Positions 9,461 to 17,826 of a stretch of 64,000 nucleotides of DNA are shown here, one piece after another. The position numbers were made by a program, and so were the translations under genes. Origin of the DNA: Veillonella denticariosi JCM 15641 (GTDB taxonomy: Bacteria > Bacillota > Negativicutes > Veillonellales > Veillonellaceae); assembly GCF_002959855.1 (NCBI RefSeq), contig NZ_PPDB01000001.1, positions 186,001 to 250,000 of the forward strand, given 5' to 3'. Under the pieces are notes generated by a model. The model was not told the origin of the DNA. It searched no databases and worked only from the letters and a program-made list of their open reading frames with translations. Position 1 is the first letter of the stretch. Each line of letters opens with the position of its first letter.

Positions 9461-9527
9461 TTGACAAAATTTTTGGTACGTTTATACTATAACTATATTA
9501 CAAATGCAACTGAGTCGCAACTGCAAC
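9461..9527 (+). promoter_or_regulatory. znuA promoter and candidate Zur operator
   Basis: -35 TTGACA (9461-9466) and -10 TATACT (9483-9488), 16 bp apart. Just downstream lie three GCAAC repeats (9506-9510, 9517-9521, 9523-9527) within ATGCAACTG...GCAACTGCAAC. The repeats sit between two divergent zinc-uptake transcription units, where a Zur site is expected. They do not match the Bacillus Zur consensus I know, so the operator call is tentative; the promoter is solid. Confidence 0.6.
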
Positions 9528-9589
9528 AAAGAAGAGGTGTCATATTATTTGTGTGCGTAGACGATCAGTATTAAAAAAGGAGGACTACT

Positions 9590-10495
9590 ATGGTCAAGAA
9601 ATTGGTATTGTTAGTCATTGGTATATTGATGGCTGCTGTATTTGCGGGATGCGGTAATGATGCTCCGAAAGAACAGGCAAATAAGAAAGTCCAAGTGGTA
9701 ACAAGTTTTAATGCAATGGTGGAATTTGCGAAGGCCATCGGTGGTGATAAGGTGGAAGTATCAACGATTATTCCGGACGGCACGGAACCTCATGATTTTG
9801 AATTGAAACCGGAAAATATGAAACAACTATCTTCGGCACAGTTATTCGTGTATAACGGCCTCGGTATGGAACCTTGGGCTGAACAGGCCATTTCGGCGGC
9901 TAAAAATGATAAACTCGTGTCTGTAAAAGCATCCGACGGTGTAGAAGCCATTAAAAATACAGATCCGGAGGAAATCAAAGAACATGGTGCAGAAGATCCT
10001 CATGCATGGTTGTCTTTGAAGAATGCTAAGATTGAAGTGAAGAACATCAAAGACGCCCTTGTAAAGGCGGATCCGGCGAATAAAGAGTATTATGAAAAGA
10101 ACTATACCGATTATGTAGCGAAACTGGATGCTATGATTAAGAAGTATGAAGATCAATTCGCCAAAGCACCTCATAAAAATTTTGTAACAGGTCATGCGGC
10201 ATTTGCTTATCTCTGTCGTGATTTCGGGTTGAAACAGAACAGTGTAGAAGATGTATTTGCCGAAGGTGAACCGAATGCGGCACAGTTGGCAAAACTCATC
10301 GAATACTGCAAAGATAATCATATCACAACTATTTTTGCAGAGGAAATGGCAAGCCCTGATGTGTCTAAAACATTAGCACAAGAAGTAGGGGCTAAAGTCG
10401 AAACGATTTATACAATCGAAAGTAATGAAGATAATAAATCCTATCTCGATCGGATGGATGAAAATCTTACAAAAATTGTTGCATCATTGCAATAA
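9590..10495 (+). CDS. znuA: Zinc ABC transporter substrate-binding lipoprotein
   Basis: A cluster A-I metal-binding lipoprotein of 301 residues. A signal peptide ends at a lipobox (VFAGC, Cys at about 21). The metal-ligand histidines are visible in GTEPHDFELKP, EDPHAWLS and TGHAAFAYLC, with an acidic ligand near the C terminus. There is no long His-rich loop as in enterobacterial ZnuA. A strong AAAGGAGG site precedes the ATG. The gene is monocistronic, divergent from znuCB-zur and closed by a terminator. Confidence 0.92.
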   Translation: MVKKLVLLVIGILMAAVFAGCGNDAPKEQANKKVQVVTSFNAMVEFAKAIGGDKVEVSTIIPDGTEPHDFELKPENMKQLSSAQLFVYNGLGMEPWAEQAISAAKNDKLVSVKASDGVEAIKNTDPEEIKEHGAEDPHAWLSLKNAKIEVKNIKDALVKADPANKEYYEKNYTDYVAKLDAMIKKYEDQFAKAPHKNFVTGHAAFAYLCRDFGLKQNSVEDVFAEGEPNAAQLAKLIEYCKDNHITTIFAEEMASPDVSKTLAQEVGAKVETIYTIESNEDNKSYLDRMDENLTKIVASLQ

Positions 10496-10504
10496 CATAA
10501 TTAT

Positions 10505-10540
10505 AAAACTGGCGACCGCGGGTCGCCAGTTTTATTTGCT
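10505..10540 (+). terminator. Terminator after znuA
   Basis: AAAACTGGCGACC / GGTCGCCAGTTTT, a 13-bp perfect stem with a 3-nt loop, then ATTT. Confidence 0.92.
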
Positions 10541-10706
10541 TTGAGAGGTAAACAAATGGGGGAGCGGACAAAATTTAAGTTTAGCATATATTTTTATTAT
10601 ATATGTTAATGTCCTTTGATTACATGCGAATATTTAGTATCTAATTTATAAAAAAATATGATATAATGAGCCCAATATAGTTTGGTTTTAGTTTTTGGGA
10701 GGGAAA

Positions 10707-11366
10707 ATGGAAACAAAATGGTATTCAGATATTTGGGCTCTTGTAATTGCTCCGTTTAAACGGGGGATTCCTCAGATTGTAGAACAAGGGTCTTGTCATA
10801 AGGGTTTTATTGCCACATTGATGACTTTTTTGCTGTATATTTTCTGCAGTCAGATAATCCCTTTGATCTGCGATGCTTTTTTAGGCGTTCCATTAGGCGA
10901 GGTGGGGTCGGAGCTTGGTGCGGTAGTAGGACAAGGTTTATTTTCGATTACTCTCGGTATAGTGCTTCTTTATTTTATTCTAGCACTTTACTCGGTTATA
11001 TTTTCCTGGATTGCCGGTAAATTTAAGATAGAGACAACCTATGAAACTGTATTGACGGTTTGCTGGTATGAGATGGCATATGGACAGATTTTTAAGAGTG
11101 TTCTGGCTATATGGCAGACGATATTTCTGTTACTTTGCATAGTGTTAAACCTTTCAAATTATGTACGTTATATTGGTCTGGTGGTTTTTGTCTATTTATC
11201 ATATGCCGTAATACTTTGGTGTTTCTGGGTTAGTGTATCGTTGCTGAGCCGTCAGATTAATATCTCCCGTTTAACTGTGCTCGGTATTGCAATACTGGCA
11301 TTTCTGATACTTGTTGTGATCATATGGGGGGCAGGGTTCCTGCTTTTAAAGGGAATACATGCGTAG
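10707..11366 (+). CDS. Yip1-like multi-pass membrane protein
   Basis: A 219-residue protein with an amphipathic N terminus (DIWALVIAPFKRG) and five to six hydrophobic segments. The layout resembles Yip1/YIF1-type small bacterial membrane proteins of unknown role. ATG 10707 is preceded by GGGAGGG. It is followed at 11625 and 12302 by two further proteins of similar size and topology, so the three look like diverged paralogues. No catalytic motif is visible; function unknown. Confidence 0.7.
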   Translation: METKWYSDIWALVIAPFKRGIPQIVEQGSCHKGFIATLMTFLLYIFCSQIIPLICDAFLGVPLGEVGSELGAVVGQGLFSITLGIVLLYFILALYSVIFSWIAGKFKIETTYETVLTVCWYEMAYGQIFKSVLAIWQTIFLLLCIVLNLSNYVRYIGLVVFVYLSYAVILWCFWVSVSLLSRQINISRLTVLGIAILAFLILVVIIWGAGFLLLKGIHA

Positions 11367-11441
11367 CTTTACGGTGGAATTGGATCAGTGATAAATCATA
11401 TCATCATAGTCAGTATTAGTAGCAAAAATATATAGACTTAT

Positions 11442-11472
11442 AAAAGCAAGGTATATTGTATGCCTTGCTTTT
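11442..11472 (+). terminator. Terminator after the first Yip1-like gene
   Basis: AAAAGCAAGG / CCTTGCTTTT with a T-ending 3' arm. Confidence 0.75.
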
Positions 11473-11564
11473 GTGCTATAATGAGTATGAAATAAAATAG
11501 AATTTTTTAAATATATTTTATATTTATAGATATATTTAAAACTATTGATTATAGCAAGTTATTT

Positions 11565-11596
11565 ATGCCTATGTTTCATGTACATAGGCATTTTAT
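11565..11596 (+). terminator. Second terminator-like hairpin before the 11625 gene
   Basis: ATGCCTATGT / ACATAGGCAT followed by TTTTATT, only about 30 bp before the next gene. Its position in a leader could also make it an attenuator. Confidence 0.5.
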
Positions 11597-11624
11597 TGAG
11601 CGTTTGTGAAAGGTGGTGAAACAT

Positions 11625-12305
11625 ATGTTGGCCGGTCTTACAGAATTTGCGTATCGCCTATTGAGCCCTGTTGAAGATAAGAATGCTCGTATATATCGTT
11701 ACGATACAGTTTATGGGCAACTTGCCGCTATGCTGGTGCTGGCACTCATATGTTATCAATTTACCATTGTAGGGGATAGCGTTTATATGGAGGCCATTCG
11801 ATCGTTTATACGCAATTCCACTATATTCTTGAAATTACAAATCATTCCTTTACCGCTATTGTCTCATCATGATTTAGGATGTTTTGTAAATCGACTATGT
11901 TCACAACAGGATTTCTGGAACCTTTCACATCTGTTATGGGTGGTTGTGAAAGCTCTTATCATGTCTATTGTGGTAGGCGGGTATGCACTTGCCAGGGAAC
12001 GGACCTTCTATGTGCGGACTGTTGTTACCGGGGTACTTCACATCATGGCTGTCAGTCAACTGGTGATAGCTTTGATCACATTAACATTGGGCGTCTTATT
12101 AGTCCTTGCCACATTGCCGATAGGGGTGCAAATTATTATGGGGATAAGCTTGGTGAGCTTATGTGTGTTGAGTCTGATGCTGTTGTTCAATGTCGTGGGA
12201 CGTATTATCGGTGCCTGTGTCAGCGGTTCCGTCTTTGAAGGTGTGGCTGTTATGGTTGGGGCTGCGATTATCTGTAGTATTTTTGAAGGTATATATACAT
12301 TATGA
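11625..12305 (+). CDS. Yip1-like membrane protein, second copy
   Basis: A 226-residue protein with at least five hydrophobic segments and no recognisable motif. ATG 11625 is 8 nt after GGTGG; upstream in-frame GTGs fall inside that site. It overlaps the next gene by 4 bases (ATGA), so the two are translationally coupled and probably form a complex. Function unknown. Confidence 0.65.
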   Translation: MLAGLTEFAYRLLSPVEDKNARIYRYDTVYGQLAAMLVLALICYQFTIVGDSVYMEAIRSFIRNSTIFLKLQIIPLPLLSHHDLGCFVNRLCSQQDFWNLSHLLWVVVKALIMSIVVGGYALARERTFYVRTVVTGVLHIMAVSQLVIALITLTLGVLLVLATLPIGVQIIMGISLVSLCVLSLMLLFNVVGRIIGACVSGSVFEGVAVMVGAAIICSIFEGIYTL

Positions 12306-12931
12306 GCTGGTATAAAGAAATATTACACCTCTTTACAAAATTAAGTGACAGATCATTTTGGAATATTGTTGACGGCGGAACCTTTAGAAAGGCTCTGATC
12401 AACTTGGTGGCTTCCACCATCATTTTATATTTGGTTACCTATCTTTCACCATTTGTAGTGGCAGACGTAATTTCCGTTACGGGCGTTAAATTTCTGAAAG
12501 GATTGCCTCAATTTGATGGGATTACTGCATTAGCAAGTGTTTCTTTTCTCGTGGTTCAAGTCGTATTGGGCGGATGTATCTTATGGCGTTTATTGGACCT
12601 TGTCGGTGGCCGAGGTTCTTATAAAGGGGTTGTACAGAATTACATATATGGCCTGTCCTATATGAACGCGTTACGCACGTTGATCATAGTTTTAATTCAT
12701 TTGATAGGGGTTGTCTTATATACTCTGTCGTGGAGACGATACATAGTTGATGTAGCGTATTTTATCACGACCTTCAGTCAGTATTATGCCGTATTTATCG
12801 CTGCGCAAATCATGCGTCGTTATGTAAACTTAGGAATTGCCAAAACCTTTTTGGTTATGTTTATCGTAACGGCACTGTCCATTTCGGTGCTCCAACATTG
12901 GAATCAATGGCTTCATACCGTATTGAAATAA
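12302..12931 (+). CDS. Yip1-like membrane protein, third copy
   Basis: A 209-residue multi-pass membrane protein that begins inside the stop codon of the previous gene. Its N terminus (SWYKEILHLFTKLSDRSFWNIV) resembles the amphipathic start of the 10707 protein, and its hydrophobic pattern is the same. Function unknown. It is the last host gene before tRNA-Thr. Confidence 0.65.
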   Translation: MSWYKEILHLFTKLSDRSFWNIVDGGTFRKALINLVASTIILYLVTYLSPFVVADVISVTGVKFLKGLPQFDGITALASVSFLVVQVVLGGCILWRLLDLVGGRGSYKGVVQNYIYGLSYMNALRTLIIVLIHLIGVVLYTLSWRRYIVDVAYFITTFSQYYAVFIAAQIMRRYVNLGIAKTFLVMFIVTALSISVLQHWNQWLHTVLK

Positions 12932-12980
12932 TATAAATTGACAATACCTGTATATAGATGTACTATAAATCTATACATAT

Positions 12981-13056
12981 GCTGGTATAGCTCAGTTGGT
13001 AGAGCGGCTCATTCGTAATGAGTAGGTCGTAGGTTCGAATCCTATTATCAGCTCCA
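12981..13056 (+). tRNA. tRNA-Thr (anticodon CGT)
   Basis: A complete cloverleaf: acceptor GCTGGTA / TATCAGC (one G-T), D-arm GCTC...GAGC, anticodon stem GCTCA / TGAGT with loop TTCGTAA, T-arm GTAGG TTCGAAT CCTAT, discriminator T and an encoded CCA. The 3' part is the attachment core for the prophage, and the gene remains intact after integration. Confidence 0.95.
13042..13056 (+). other. attL core of the prophage
   Basis: The 15-base sequence CTATTATCAGCTCCA at the 3' end of tRNA-Thr is repeated exactly at 50446-50460. The integrase gene lies beside this copy, as expected for a tRNA-targeting tyrosine recombinase. Confidence 0.92.
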
Positions 13057-13060
13057 CAGC

Positions 13061-13183
13061 TACTTGATAATTAACAGATTGTAACGCATTATAACAAAGT
13101 GTAACAAATGCAGTAGTTATCAAGTAAAATTGAAAGGGGTAAGACTTTGAAGTGTTACGGATTGTAACGCATTATAACAAAGT
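13061..13183. repeat. Candidate integrase arm-binding repeats next to attL
   Basis: A 24-bp direct repeat occurs exactly at 13077-13100 and 13160-13183 (it begins GATTGTAACGC and ends ACAAAGT). Extra GTAAC copies lie between them, and a TACTTGATAA / TTATCAAGTA inverted pair lies around 13061-13126. Repeats of this kind between attP and int are the usual arm-type binding sites of tyrosine integrases. Confidence 0.7.
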
Positions 13184-13231
13184 TTTGCCCCTTTTTTGCC
13201 ACCTTTTCGCTGCCCCTTTTTATAAAAAATA

Positions 13232-13260
13232 AACCCATCACAAGTTTAATGTGATGGGTT
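13232..13260 (-). terminator. Terminator of the integrase gene
   Basis: AACCCATCACA / TGTGATGGGTT (11 bp, 7-nt loop), with a T-rich tract on the minus strand. Rightward readthrough from tRNA-Thr would also meet this hairpin. Confidence 0.85.
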
Positions 13261-13264
13261 CGAT

Positions 13265-14428
13265 TTATTTATGGGAAATAGATTTGCCTATAGAATTAAT
13301 AGCATTGTTCATTTCCTTACGCATTTCATCTGTTACATGAGTATAAACAGCTAATGTAGTGCGTGGCTCATTATGGCCTACACGTTCCATGATCGCTTTT
13401 AATGGTACATTTGCTTCTGCAAGGAATGAAATATGAGTGTGTCTAAATGTATGGGTGCTTATATGTTTATGGAAATTAATTTTACGTAGAATTTTATTAA
13501 CAAAATTTAGATCATAAGGTAGGCCCCCATCAGTTACAAATATATAATCTGTATTAGTAAATTGTCCTTTCCATAATTTACGAGCCTGGTTAGCAGTAAG
13601 AAAATAATTAATGATTTGGGAAGCACGATGATCCAATTGAACCTTTCTGATAGAATGTACATTTTTGGGTGGCAATCGTTTGTCCGGGTCTTTTGCACTA
13701 CCGTACGTGGATAATGTGCCGTTAATATCAATTTCATTTGTAGCTTTATCATAATCCTGTGTACGTAAGGCAACCATTTCACCGAATCTAAGGCCGGTCA
13801 AAGATTGGAATTCACACAATAAAGCAACATGGTGATGTGTTTTATCGATAAGTTGAAGGAGCTGTTGTAATTCTGATTTAGTTAAGAATTTAGAACGCTG
13901 TTTCTTGATTCGGTCAACATCGGTAGGAGGCTTTTGTATTTCGATATTATCTAGAAAAGAAATATCATAGATGTGGCCCATACGCCTTGCATACTTTAAT
14001 GATTGCTTGATAAGGCTTACAATGGCACGTGTTGTATTATAGGCGTATTTTGCTGAGATAGTATCAAGCGTAGTTTGAATGATATATGTTGATAATTTAG
14101 ACAGCAGAATATCTTCCGGAAAACAACGCACAATAATTTTATGTAAGCGATCTAAGGCATAAATAGTAGATGGTTTTTGAAAACTACGTTTAGAGTCAAG
14201 ATAATTTGAGATAACATCATTAAACAGTATATCTTTATTAACATCGGTATTAGTTAATTCAGCAATCTTATTTTGCAACTCTGCTGATGCGGCCTTATAT
14301 GCTTGTCTACTATTAGAAGAATAGGTTACGGAAGCACGTTTTGTTTTACCACTATATGGGTCTACATAGCGTTCTAAAAATTTATATTTGGTAACACCAG
14401 ATTTAGAAATAACGGTTTCAACCCACAT
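13265..14428 (-). CDS. int: Phage tyrosine-type integrase
   Basis: A 387-residue tyrosine recombinase with an N-terminal arm-binding domain (1-55), a SAM-like core-binding domain (about 65-155) and a catalytic domain. Catalytic residues are visible: Arg in TGLRFGEM, HxxR in HTFRHTH, His in VGHNEP and the nucleophilic Tyr in LAVYTHV. It lies beside attL and reads away from the phage interior, so it should catalyse integration at tRNA-Thr. No excisionase is certain; the HTH protein at 20024 is one candidate. Confidence 0.95.
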   Translation of the reverse strand: MWVETVISKSGVTKYKFLERYVDPYSGKTKRASVTYSSNSRQAYKAASAELQNKIAELTNTDVNKDILFNDVISNYLDSKRSFQKPSTIYALDRLHKIIVRCFPEDILLSKLSTYIIQTTLDTISAKYAYNTTRAIVSLIKQSLKYARRMGHIYDISFLDNIEIQKPPTDVDRIKKQRSKFLTKSELQQLLQLIDKTHHHVALLCEFQSLTGLRFGEMVALRTQDYDKATNEIDINGTLSTYGSAKDPDKRLPPKNVHSIRKVQLDHRASQIINYFLTANQARKLWKGQFTNTDYIFVTDGGLPYDLNFVNKILRKINFHKHISTHTFRHTHISFLAEANVPLKAIMERVGHNEPRTTLAVYTHVTDEMRKEMNNAINSIGKSISHK

Positions 14429-14587
14429 AAAAGCACCTCCAATGATAAGTTAAATTACAGGGTACCATATTATAAGTTGGAATTATAAAAAATTCCAACT
14501 CAAAAATTAGTAAAAATTTGCGTTGAGTCTTGTGGATAACTAAAAAAAAAGAATTTTTTTGAGTTGAAAGAAGTGGATAACTAAATT

Positions 14588-15742
14588 TTAAACAAAAATA
14601 AGCAAATAATCAGACATAACATAATGATTATGTCGGCTACCAGGAATATCAAATTCATCTAAAATTTCTGCAGCAACCAATGTATTAACAAGATTTCGGG
14701 CTGTATTATAAGTAACACCAATAGTTTGAGATAATTTTGTTATAGTTAAAATGGGAGAGGCATAGAATGCATTAAAAACAGCCCTTAAATTCTCCTTATT
14801 CCCTTTTAATTTGGTTAATTGTTCATTGTGTTTATCAACTAGTAATAAAACATTTTCAAATTTTTCTCTTCCTACACGTGCTGTTTCAATAACCGCTTGT
14901 AAAAAGAATATGATCCAACCAGATAAGTCATTAAAATGGCGGACACGATCTAATGCATCATAGTATTGAATTCTATTTTTTTCTAAATAATTTGAAATAT
15001 AGAAGCAAGGTTTTGATAGAAGCTTATTACTTAATAAATATAAAGGAATTATTAATCGTCCAACCCGGCCATTTCCATCCAAAAAAGGATGTATAGTTTC
15101 AAATTGATAGTGAAGAATGGCAATTTTAATTAAATGAGGAACATATATTTGTTCATTGTGGATAAAATTTTCTAAGTCGCTTAATAAATTATTTAATTCA
15201 CTTGCTGGTGGCGGAACAAAATTAGCATCAGAAGGCTTATTACCGCCAATCCAATTTTGAGTTGTTCGATATTGACCGGGTGTTTTACGCTCACCACGTA
15301 CTCCGAATAATAATTTTTCATGGATTTCTTTAATTAAACGGGTGGATATTGGAAAATCATCATTGATAATGCGATTAATACCATGGTTCATTGCAGTAAT
15401 ATAATTTTTTACTTCTTGTTGATCGTCACGCTTTTCAGGAGTTAAATCTTCAATATCTATAAAATCCTCTTCGATTGTAGTTTTTGTTCCCTCGATTTTG
15501 CTAGATTTATTGGCTTCTATAGATATATGCATTTGGATATATAACTCTACATTAGGGATGCGATCAGAGTACATTTCTAATTTACCAAGTTCTTGATCTG
15601 CAATAGAAAGAAGCATATTGATTTGAGGATTCATCCAAACCCATTCTTTGTTTATATAGGAAGGTATAAAAGACTTAAAATCTCCCATATTTTGATAATA
15701 GCCGGATTCAAAGTTTTCAAATTGTGTTGTTTCGGTATTCAT
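14588..15742 (-). CDS. Fic-domain protein, class II (self-inhibited AMP transferase type)
   Basis: A 384-residue protein with an N-terminal Fic_N region, a perfect Fic core HPFLDGNGRVGR at about residue 213, and a C-terminal winged-helix region (TKLSQTIGVTYNTARNLV). An SSKIEG segment near residue 80 fits the (S/T)xxxE(G/N) inhibitory helix motif, placed N-terminal to the core as in class II Fic proteins. Such enzymes usually transfer AMP to protein hydroxyl groups; the target is unknown. The location beside int suggests lysogenic cargo, perhaps regulatory or anti-phage. No separate antitoxin is expected because the inhibitor is built in. Confidence 0.88.
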   Translation of the reverse strand: MNTETTQFENFESGYYQNMGDFKSFIPSYINKEWVWMNPQINMLLSIADQELGKLEMYSDRIPNVELYIQMHISIEANKSSKIEGTKTTIEEDFIDIEDLTPEKRDDQQEVKNYITAMNHGINRIINDDFPISTRLIKEIHEKLLFGVRGERKTPGQYRTTQNWIGGNKPSDANFVPPPASELNNLLSDLENFIHNEQIYVPHLIKIAILHYQFETIHPFLDGNGRVGRLIIPLYLLSNKLLSKPCFYISNYLEKNRIQYYDALDRVRHFNDLSGWIIFFLQAVIETARVGREKFENVLLLVDKHNEQLTKLKGNKENLRAVFNAFYASPILTITKLSQTIGVTYNTARNLVNTLVAAEILDEFDIPGSRHNHYVMSDYLLIFV

Positions 15743-15785
15743 AATATTATATCTTTCTGTTTATGATGGAATATATGAATTGTAA

Positions 15786-15822
15786 GCCCCTATCTAGTAG
15801 TAGTTAGATAGGGGCATTTTTT
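15786..15822 (+). terminator. Terminator-like hairpin between the P63C and Fic genes
   Basis: GCCCCTATCTA / TAGATAGGGGC, 11 bp, followed on the plus strand by ATTTTTT. Its strong direction is rightward although the adjacent genes read leftward. Confidence 0.65.
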
Positions 15823-15850
15823 ATTTATATTCTATAGATTAACACTAAAA

Positions 15851-16747
15851 TTAAATGTCAAAATCTAACTCATCTTGAACGAAGTTACCAAATGCTTTCT
15901 TAAAATTATTCATAAAATCAGGCCAGTTTTTGGAAATTCTCATGATTGCAATGACTTGCATAAGATGATCATGTAAATCACGTTGACCAATATCATTAGT
16001 TAAATGTTGATGATGTGTTGCCTCTCTTCGTCCGGTACGTTTATTTTTTATAGGATTTAGTCGCTTTAACTCCTCTAATACTCCAGGTGGTAATTTTTCA
16101 TAGATTAGTAAGTTTGTGAGTTTACCTACAATTTGAGGACGTTTAACACTCATAGGATTGTAAGACCAACCCTTTAATCTAAATAATTGCTTATAGAATT
16201 CATCAGGAAACATTTTAGCCCATTTTAGACGTTCTTCAGATAAATAGGCAGACAAAAGTTTTTGAAGGGCCTCTTGTTCTCTATCGGCTTGATATCCAGT
16301 TGCCTCATCAACTAATGCAACAATTCCAATGTGAGCTAGACCACGCATAATAATTTCTGCAGTTTGTGCTTTATCTAATTGATTTGCCATTAGAACACCA
16401 GCAGCTCTAGCTTCTAACCAAATATTACAAACAACTGGTAGTGCATCAGCTGTGAATCCAGTTACAATTTTATTGTTACTATTAATATATTCTATGCGAG
16501 CAAGGGGGCCATCCAATAAATCCGCATGAATAAAAGGTTTTAGGTTATTTGATGCTAAAAATATTGGTAAAGGGGACCCGCTATTTTTTAATTCTTTTGC
16601 TAATAGTCTTGAAGCCCCACTACGACCACCCAAGACAGCATTAGTAATACCTGTTTCGCTTAAAACTCGTGTTCCATCTTCAAGTACTGCACAAGGTATT
16701 TCTTTTTTCCCAATTTTAATCTTTCCTTGGTGGGTTGCTTTTAACAT
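15851..16747 (-). CDS. P63C-domain phage protein
   Basis: A 298-residue soluble protein resembling the phage P63C family: the N-terminal block (DGTRVLSETGITNAVLGG), the central RMFPDEFYKQLFRLKGW-like segment and the HHQHLT motif near residue 235 are what I recognise. Family members are common in prophages and plasmids of diverse bacteria and have no established activity. The ATG at 16747 follows GGAGG. It lies in the lysogeny-side cargo group and could be expressed from the prophage. Confidence 0.75.
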   Translation of the reverse strand: MLKATHQGKIKIGKKEIPCAVLEDGTRVLSETGITNAVLGGRSGASRLLAKELKNSGSPLPIFLASNNLKPFIHADLLDGPLARIEYINSNNKIVTGFTADALPVVCNIWLEARAAGVLMANQLDKAQTAEIIMRGLAHIGIVALVDEATGYQADREQEALQKLLSAYLSEERLKWAKMFPDEFYKQLFRLKGWSYNPMSVKRPQIVGKLTNLLIYEKLPPGVLEELKRLNPIKNKRTGRREATHHQHLTNDIGQRDLHDHLMQVIAIMRISKNWPDFMNNFKKAFGNFVQDELDFDI

Positions 16748-16774
16748 GAATTTATACCTCCTTTATATGGGAAT

Positions 16775-16900
16775 TTAACCAGGATACGTTTTTATAATAT
16801 ATTGATCACAAGAATATTGATAAATAGACTTATCAATATTATCTTCCATATGAAGATGAAGTTTTTCCTTAAGTTTAGGTAATGGCTTATCGTATGCCAT
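16775..16900 (-). CDS. Small hypothetical protein (41 aa) upstream of P63C
   Basis: An open frame of 41 codons encoding a charged, hydrophilic peptide (starts MAYDKPLPKLKEK) with AAAGG 9 nt before the ATG. It directly precedes the P63C gene in the same direction. There is no known family. Whether it is translated is uncertain. Confidence 0.35.
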   Translation of the reverse strand: MAYDKPLPKLKEKLHLHMEDNIDKSIYQYSCDQYIIKTYPG

Positions 16901-16914
16901 AATAAAACCTTTGA

Positions 16915-16990
16915 TATATAAAAAAGGCACTATCCGAAGATAGCGCCTTAGTGACCAACGCCCGTAGCATTGAAGTCAATTCACTATCTA
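16915..16990 (-). ncRNA. Candidate small RNA with UUCG-capped terminator
   Basis: Minus-strand reading gives a TATACT -10 (forward 16992-16997), then about 40 nt without a good ORF. A near-perfect 11-bp hairpin follows at 16924-16949, closed by a TTCG tetraloop and followed by a T6 run. The transcript would be about 70 nt. The layout resembles RNA regulators of small type I toxin-antitoxin loci of Firmicutes, but I see no hydrophobic toxin ORF in the 370-bp gap, so the role is open. Confidence 0.45.
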
Positions 16991-17058
16991 TAGTATATCA
17001 TACTTGACACTAAATAATATTAAAATTGTAAGTTATATACTTCTTAGGTTGTATGATA

Positions 17059-17100
17059 GCCCCTTATCCTACATGTTAGAGGATAAGGGGCATTATTTTG
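17059..17100 (+). terminator. Terminator-like hairpin after the lipoprotein gene
   Basis: GCCCCTTATCC / GGATAAGGGGC, 11 bp, with ATTATTTTG on the plus strand. It is very like the 15786 hairpin in sequence and orientation. Confidence 0.55.
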
Positions 17101-17116
17101 TTTAGTTACATCCGAT

Positions 17117-17428
17117 TTATTTCAATCCAGCTTGTGCTTTCATATCAACATGATTATTAGTAAATGAGATTTGCATATTAGATCCATCGCTATTTTGCCA
17201 TTGATAGATTTTAAAAACAACTTCACCAGATACCCCTTCAATAGCAGGCATTTTGCTTTCTGCTGAAGGTTGTCCAGGGTCTCCCAAAATATCTTTGACT
17301 TGTTCGTATGTCATACCTGTTTGAATTTTATTGTATTTCTCTAAGGTATACTTATTGCTGGTTACACCGCCACAACCACTAGCAACTAAAGATGCTACAA
17401 TTAAACCTGCTAATAATGTTTTTTTCAT
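17117..17428 (-). CDS. Small prophage lipoprotein, SmpA/DUF3862-like
   Basis: A 103-residue protein with a signal peptide and lipobox VASGC, then a domain of the BamE/SmpA/DUF3862 type (KYNKIQTGMTYEQVKDILGDPG). The start at 17428 follows GGGAG; a longer frame upstream has no ribosome site. The protein should sit on an envelope membrane and is expressed from the lysogenic side. Possible roles are envelope modification or superinfection exclusion, both inferred only from location. Confidence 0.7.
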   Translation of the reverse strand: MKKTLLAGLIVASLVASGCGGVTSNKYTLEKYNKIQTGMTYEQVKDILGDPGQPSAESKMPAIEGVSGEVVFKIYQWQNSDGSNMQISFTNNHVDMKAQAGLK

Positions 17429-17538
17429 AATAAAATCTCCCATTTTAATAATGAAATATATAAAGGTTGCCATTGCAACTCAAACGGCCTATATAAGTGA
17501 TCTATGATTTTGTTGATGTCAACAAAAAGGCATGAAAT

Positions 17539-17826
17539 CTATAATACATGATGATAAAAGTCGATTTCTTCTAATACATCATCAGTAAGTTCTCTACGTC
17601 TTACCATATGTTCAATTAAATTAACATGATGATCTAAGTAAAAATCATCATTAATAATATGCAATAACTCGTGCTTTATTTCGTTACGCATATCTTCAAT
17701 AGACATATTTTTACGGATATAAATATTGTGTACACCTTCATCTTCCCCAGTTGATGAAATGGCTTTTACATTAGGAATATCACACTCAATAATATTAATA
17801 ATCAAACTAACAACCCCTAATAGCAT
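17539..17826 (-). CDS. ImmA/IrrE-type metallopeptidase
   Basis: A 95-residue protein with the zinc-protease motif HELLHI (residues 53-58) and preceding KNMSIEDMRNEI context typical of ImmA. Its ATG overlaps the stop of the repressor gene by one base. In ICEBs1-type switches ImmA cleaves the co-transcribed repressor to allow induction, and the same job is likely here. The protein is short, with only the catalytic core. Confidence 0.8.
   Translation of the reverse strand: MLLGVVSLIINIIECDIPNVKAISSTGEDEGVHNIYIRKNMSIEDMRNEIKHELLHIINDDFYLDHHVNLIEHMVRRRELTDDVLEEIDFYHHVL

Noticed and set aside
16750-17100. Hydrophobic type I toxin near the candidate small RNA
   Set aside because: I checked both strands: only very short frames or the hydrophilic 41-residue one appear, none with a membrane helix.
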